This document shows, piece after piece, positions 58,931 through 64,000 of a DNA stretch of 64,000 nucleotides. The DNA lies in the NCBI GenBank assembly GCA_963930655.1, contig OZ005609.1, positions 18,301,001 to 18,365,000 of the forward strand, given 5' to 3'. The notes below the pieces were generated by a model, which had not been told where the DNA came from, searched no databases, and saw nothing but the letters and a program-made list of their open reading frames with translations. The stretch is from Myrica gale. Taxonomy: Eukaryota > Streptophyta > Magnoliopsida > Fagales > Myricaceae. A program made the translations under genes and the position numbers. Every line of letters begins with the position of its first letter. Position 1 is the stretch's first letter.

Positions 58931-61312
58931 CCCGATGTTCTATGGCCATGGTTTCTCTGGTAGCTCGAGTGTTTGACAGACAACAGCTTCTTGCCACCTT
59001 GTGGTCTCCCTTTGCTTCCCCTATTCTTGCCTTGTTTGTGACTTTCATTTTTCTAAAGGTAGGTTGAAACTACATCACTCAATCTGTTCAGCACAACTCA
59101 TCCTATAATGGTGTTATAGGACGATTCTCCCTTGAGGATTAGGAACGTAACGGAGAGCGATGCTTCACATGGAGACTTTCCTATAGTGAAAGGTAATTCT
59201 ATTATCCCAAGAGTATTCACTTGGTGGCCGGTGAATCTGGTAAGTTTGGTACTTTCATGTTTGATCACTTTTCTCCACACCTTCATCTGGTCATATGCAG
59301 AAGCATATAGGATGTCGGCAGAACTTTCGGTGTCAATGAGCATTTGTCGGATCTTATAATTCAATATCATTGCGTCAATAACCAGGGCATCATCATGTGG
59401 ATACTCGACTTCTACTGTATCTTTGGTTTTGAACATGTTGGATTTTTCTTCTCCCAATATCGGACGTCGAGGTCTGCCACTTATCTTAACAACAAGCACT
59501 TGTCTCACATAGTTCTTTCTTGAGGATTTTGAAGATCCTCCTGCAGCGAAGCCTCCAGAGATTACCCCGATTTCACCCATTGCTCTTGGAGGGAAAAGTC
59601 TTTCCATCGGTCTTGCTTCCTGTCTCAAGACCTCAATTTTTCTCTACGATCTTCCCGAGGTTCTCTTTCATTTATTGGTTGGGTCTGAAACATGAATTGT
59701 CGGGTGCTCGTGCTTCTCTTCAGAATGGTTCTCCCACCCTAGTTGTGGTGAAGTGCAGAAGACGTCCTTATTGAATGACGTCTTCAATTTGTCTCTTTAG
59801 GTGTATACACTCATCAGTGTTGTGGTCGTGGTCATTGTAGAAACAAGAGAATTTCCACTCAACCCACTTGTGTTGGTCTAATCACATTTTAGAGGCCTTT
59901 GTATCTCGGTATCATTTAGGATTTCTATAAGGGTCTTACCTGGACGCACGTTGAGTGGCGTGAAATGCACCCTTGGACGTTTAACTCATGATTCAGCTCG
60001 TGGTTCCATTCTTCAGTCTCTCTCTATTGTAGGAGGTTTAGCTAAAACCATTTCTTTTCTTCTTTTGGTTTGCTGCTTGCGAGCCGTCACCATATCTTCC
60101 GCATTCATATATTTGTTCATTTTTTTCTATGAATTCTCCAAAGGTTTCCGGGGGTGTCTTTCCGAAGGAAAACGAAAATCTTTCGTCAATCAGTTCAACC
60201 ACTATGGCGGTAAGGACCACCTTGTCTTTTGGATCTTCCACGTTGAGTTTCTCTTGGTTAAAGCATGCCACATAATCTCGTAGACTTTGATCCTCCTTTT
60301 GCCTGGTAGAGAGGAGTTGAATTGCTGGCTTTTATGTTTCTTGCTCGCTACGAAGTGGCTGACAATTACTCTACTGAGGTTTTTGAAGCTCGAAATGGAA
60401 TTCGGCTTTAGCCTACTAAACCAGATACGAGCTAATCCTGCTAGCGTCGTAGGGAATGTCTTGTATTTGATAGCATCTGTGGTGTCCAGCAGGTCCATTA
60501 GCGATTGATAGCCTTCTAAATGATCGAGTGGGTCAGTGGCTCCTAGCGTCTTCATTTTTGCCTCGGTTGAGTGTGAGCGTCTCTGTTGTGGTGTGGTATA
60601 CGTTCATCTTCGTCATGTCCTCCCGGCACAGATATTTACGGATTGTGAGTTTCTCTGTTACGTCTTCCTTTGACAGATTTTGCTCCTACTTTCCTGATGT
60701 AATCATTTGGCTCTTGGTCTGCGTGGGACTCATCATGGATGGATTTGACTAGCTCGTCGACTAATTGCGGAGGAGGCTTCGGAGGTGGCTCCGGATCGCC
60801 TCCAGTCGTCCCCCTGCTTATACTCTTGGTGGTCACCATAAAATTTTTGTCATAAGAACTGAAATGTTCCCACACATGGTGCTAACTGATAAATTAGTTG
60901 ATTTATAGTTAACACGCAGGAGTAAATGCATCTCAATCTTCATGTAACACCTTCTGTAACAATAACAAAAATGACCCCGGATACCGGGGTAAGGCACTTT
61001 TGATGTTTAAGTCAGTCTATTGTCTTATACCAATGTTCGCTTATTCAATTGCTCTAGCATCGCATTACTTTTCCAATTATCATTTTCTCCTTTAAAAACG
61101 TTTCTTCCACGTTCTCATATTTTCCTTTTGGCCAAAATCTAGTCCCTGCAACGTTGTGTCCCGTGAGATGCTCCGCACATGTCTTCTTAACATGTACTTG
61201 CCTTGATCACTGGAACATTGAGATCATTGAGTTACCGCACGTTCTAAGTTGTATTATAACGACCCATGACAAGTGTCATAATTCCTTCTTCTGGGCTTAA
61301 TATGATATGGGC
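58931..61312 (-). mobile_element. Ty3/gypsy retrotransposon fragment: LTR, gag and protease-like part
   Basis: On the minus strand from the right: LTR 60887-61312 (similar to 15742-16200), then gag (about 60875 to 60040, with DHLEGYQSLMDLLDTTDAIK and FPTTLAGLARIWFSRLKP, the retrotransposon gag fold), then an aspartic protease-like region (59628-59098, HDDALVIDAMI, ADILYASAYDQM). Reverse transcriptase and integrase are not seen. It is broken, and both ends meet pieces of the segmental repeat. Confidence 0.82.
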
Positions 61313-61810
61313 CTTGTCATCCCCGTATCAGTACTGTTACCATAGCTATTCTGTTCTCATTATGGAGGAAATAAACTCCATGAACGGCCGGCCCTAACCT
61401 AAGAGAACGCTTGTATTCCATCTTCTCATGCCACGCATGACGCGGGGAGATAATGATCAGAGAGGAGAGAGCAGAGAGAGAGAGGTTTATCTCGATACGT
61501 ACGGAAGAAAATGAAAGGTTATAAATTTGTACTCATCAATATCTTCGCGCAACCCAAAGTTCCGTGGGCCATTTACGTTTGACTAGTAAAGTTTCACACA
61601 TTCGAAGAATTACAACGGCCTACTTCCAAATAAACATGTGGGGATAAAGATACAGAGTACATGCATGCACTACTCACTCAACTTGGAGTTTTTTATTCCT
61701 CTGGAGAAAAGGAAAAAGGATAAAAAATAAATATGCAAGAGGAAAGGCGTGAAAAAAGAAGAAGAAGATTAGACAAGGATAGAAACGGGGCCTATGCCTC
61801 TTTTAACTCT

Positions 61811-62128
61811 TCATAAGACGGGTGCATGAACCTGTATATATATCAGAGCTCTTTCAAGTTGACACTCTTGCTTGTCTTCATCATTAGCATATTTGGGGTT
61901 CAACCAGACACTGCTTTTGAACATTGTTTTGAACGTGACAACAATAATATGCTGTGGCATTGGCATCTTTGGGACGTAACGAGTACTTTCTTCACGGTCA
62001 AAATTAATCCCAGTAACTGGATCATAAATGGTAAGGCGGATGTTCATGGAAAAGGGTTTTTGGTCTGTGCGATTTTTTTTTCTCGTATAAAAGTTGTAGA
62101 ACCAAAACAAAAAAGAAACATTATATAG
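61811..62128. CDS. About 100-codon ORF open on both strands (copy C)
   Basis: Identical in translation to the frames at 10414-10731 on both strands (plus MNLYIYQSSFKLTLLLVFII, minus MFWFYNFYTRKK). Recent duplication explains the identity. Function unknown. Confidence 0.28.
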
Positions 62129-62618
62129 TATATTTTAGGGATAACAATATTTTGCATCTTTCAATTATTTTTGTCACATTGCATGCACCCACTAACTAGC
62201 TATATATTGATTTGCACCCTATGTTAAAATAATATTTTGGCACATGAAATGACAATTTTAATTAGATTAATAATTTTTTTTTAAAGTGACAATCATATGA
62301 GGTTAAAATCATAATTTTAGATGCCAAAAACAAAATTAAATTTCTGCTAGAATAATTGAAAAAATTTTAAGGGACGGTGCAAATTAGTATCTTTTAAATC
62401 AATTGGTGGTTGATAAAATATGACAAAAAATAATTTTTTGGAGTGCAAAATATCAAGACCTAGTTGGAAAGTGCAAAATATATTTATAATAATTTTTAAT
62501 TTCTCAAATTTGCTCCAATAAAAAAATATGGGTGTACGTGCAGACAATTTCACTCAATTTATCCTTATATTTTAATAACTTTTAATTTCTCAAAATTGGT
62601 CGGCCGGCTAAGGAAAAT

Positions 62619-64000
62619 CACTACAAAAAAACCGACCTATAGCGGCGGTCGAAAACCGCCGCTATAGGTCAACAAACCGCTGCTATAGGCTATAGCAGTG
62701 GTTTTTTAGCGGCGGTTGCGACCGCCGCTATAGCTCCGTCGGGATAGGTTATAGCGGCGGTTTTTGCGACCGCTGGAGAAGACCCTACGCCTATAGCGGC
62801 GGTTCTCTAGCGGCGGTCGCGACCGCCGCTATAGACATTTATTTCGAATTTTTTTAATCGGTTTTAAAAAAGTTGAACACCGATAGCTGCGGTCAGTGAC
62901 CGCCGCTATAGGTCACTGAACTGACCTATAGGCCCAAGCCTCAGAAAAAATCTCATTTCAAACTCCAAAAACAAATTATTTTGTCCATTTACTAAAAAAA
63001 TAAAGAAAAAAATCTTAATTGAAAACACTGAGAAGATAAGATTCTTGACTGCAAAAGCAATAGAACAGGAAAAATACACATACCTCCACGAATAAATATT
63101 GTTACAGACCTCGAATTTGCACAGTGTTCGATGTACATCATCCGATCTTTTGTTGTACCGAATGATTTTTCTCGAACCAAACCAGCCTTTAGAAATTGCA
63201 AATGGAAGTTTGGTGTCAGAGAGAAGCAATGTTAGTAGACTAACCTATGGGAATCATACAAAATGTAAGACAATAAACTGCAAGTTGAGTATCTCATCAG
63301 AAAACAAACCTCCAGAGTTGCATTACAATTAAGGATAATTTATCTTATTTTAAAGAGACAACTATACACTATACACTACAAATGCTCAAAGTCATCTAAA
63401 CTAACAAATGCATGAAATCTAGAGCTGAAAAGCTTAAACAAGACAAACCTGTGGCTATTGCAATCAATTCTAAGTCCACACCACCGACCCATCTGACAGC
63501 AGGCAAGTTCCTGTGCATCAGTAAATGATTTGCTTCATCATCAAAACCCCATTGGCAGATAACCAAGGTAGCACCAACATCCTGTCACTTGCTAAATCAG
63601 TCTTCTAATAACAGCAAAAGGCATAATGACAATAAAGAAAGATATATCAGGCCAAGAAAAAGCTTTTTTGATTGTAATTGCAAAGATTCTACTAAACTAT
63701 ACAGTGCTATCCCACTAAACTATACAGTGCTATCCCACCTTGCATTTCTGAACCATGTCATCAAAATACTTCCGTTCTTGCAGACGTAATGTCTGAAACT
63801 TTTCCACTGTATCAATGTCAACCTTATGTTTGGTCTTTGGGTTTGGTGGCTGAAAGGGGCACGTCAGAATAGCAATTTTGGCATTAGGAATTACTGACAT
63901 CAGATAGGATCCGCCCCATAAATTAGAGCTAGCAACTACATAATTTTGACTCTGCTACCCGCATTTTAGACAACAGCTCAAGCTCAATTGGTTTTCAAGC
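62619..64000. mobile_element. CACTA transposon with CCT5 exons, second copy, cut by window end
   Basis: Begins CACTACAAAAAAA at 62619 after GGAAAAT, at the same target site as 11223. The subterminal CTATAGCGGCGGTC repeats include one extra unit relative to copy A (near 62800-62817). It arrived here by duplication of copy A DNA, not by a new transposition, because the flanks match too. Confidence 0.92.
63084..63882 (-). pseudogene. CCT5: Captured CCT5 fragment, second copy
   Basis: Exon blocks corresponding to copy A: 63084 to about 63187 ([17 protein letters not shown], then MYIEH where copy A has LYIEH), 63449-63581 ([18 protein letters not shown]) and 63739 to about 63882 ([18 protein letters not shown]). 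The N-terminal blocks lie beyond the window. It codes for part of the chaperonin epsilon subunit but cannot form a whole protein. Confidence 0.88.

Larger units (their letters stand above)
61313..64000 (+). repeat. Segmental repeat, copy C, third piece (about 99.4% identical to copy A)
   Basis: Matches 9918 to about 12600 of copy A with roughly 15 substitutions and one 16-18 bp indel in about 2.7 kb. It lacks the copia element found in copy B and carries the CACTA element of copy A. It continues past the window end. Confidence 0.92.

Noticed and set aside
1-64000. Prokaryotic or organellar origin, tRNA and rRNA genes
   Set aside because: No operon-like packing, ribosome binding sites, tRNA cloverleaf or rRNA core sequence was seen; transposon families and intron borders are plant nuclear.

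Overview
The window is nuclear DNA of a flowering plant, almost certainly a eudicot. It carries ethylene-response-factor genes, a captured CCT5 chaperonin gene with plant-style introns, Ty1/copia and Ty3/gypsy elements primed by initiator-Met tRNA, and CACTA, Mutator-like and hAT-like DNA transposons. Host gene density is very low. The only well-formed host genes are two ERF1-type transcription factor copies.

The layout is a diverged segmental repeat buried in transposons. Copy A (about 162-17250) and copy B (about 37768-53500) match in the same order: a Ty1/copia 3' half, a 71-codon ORF, ERF1 (minus strand), a possible orphan exon, a Mutator-like element with a captured ORF, a 100-codon ORF open on both strands, and an F-box pseudogene (minus strand). 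Copy C (56953-64000) is scrambled. Two older pieces (56953-57441 and 58703-58930) are followed by a very recent piece (61313-64000) about 99.4% identical to copy A.

Differences between copies date the insertions. A 3.06 kb CACTA element holding CCT5 exons is in A and C, while B keeps the empty site. A young copia element (46348-50399) is only in B, while A and C keep its empty site. The Mutator-like element is in both A and B and so predates the duplication.

Between A and B (18487-37767) lies a broken GRF zinc-finger gene, then a three-level nest: a minus-strand copia element (20249 to about 34845) holds a second minus-strand copia element (21739-30334, TSD GTAGC), which holds a 3.6 kb solo gypsy LTR (25380-29018, TSD TGTTT). 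Between B and C lies a retroelement-like stretch with coiled-coil reading frames and an 85-bp tandem array of hairpin-forming units, cut by a solo copia LTR (TSD GTTTG).

The two ERF1 copies are damaged differently. Copy A keeps the C-terminal acidic motif but has Asp for Val inside the DNA-contacting RVW triplet. Copy B has the normal RVW triplet but stops before the acidic motif and has a hairpin-rich MITE-like sequence in place of its 3' end. Percent identities quoted here are hand estimates from reading the sequence.
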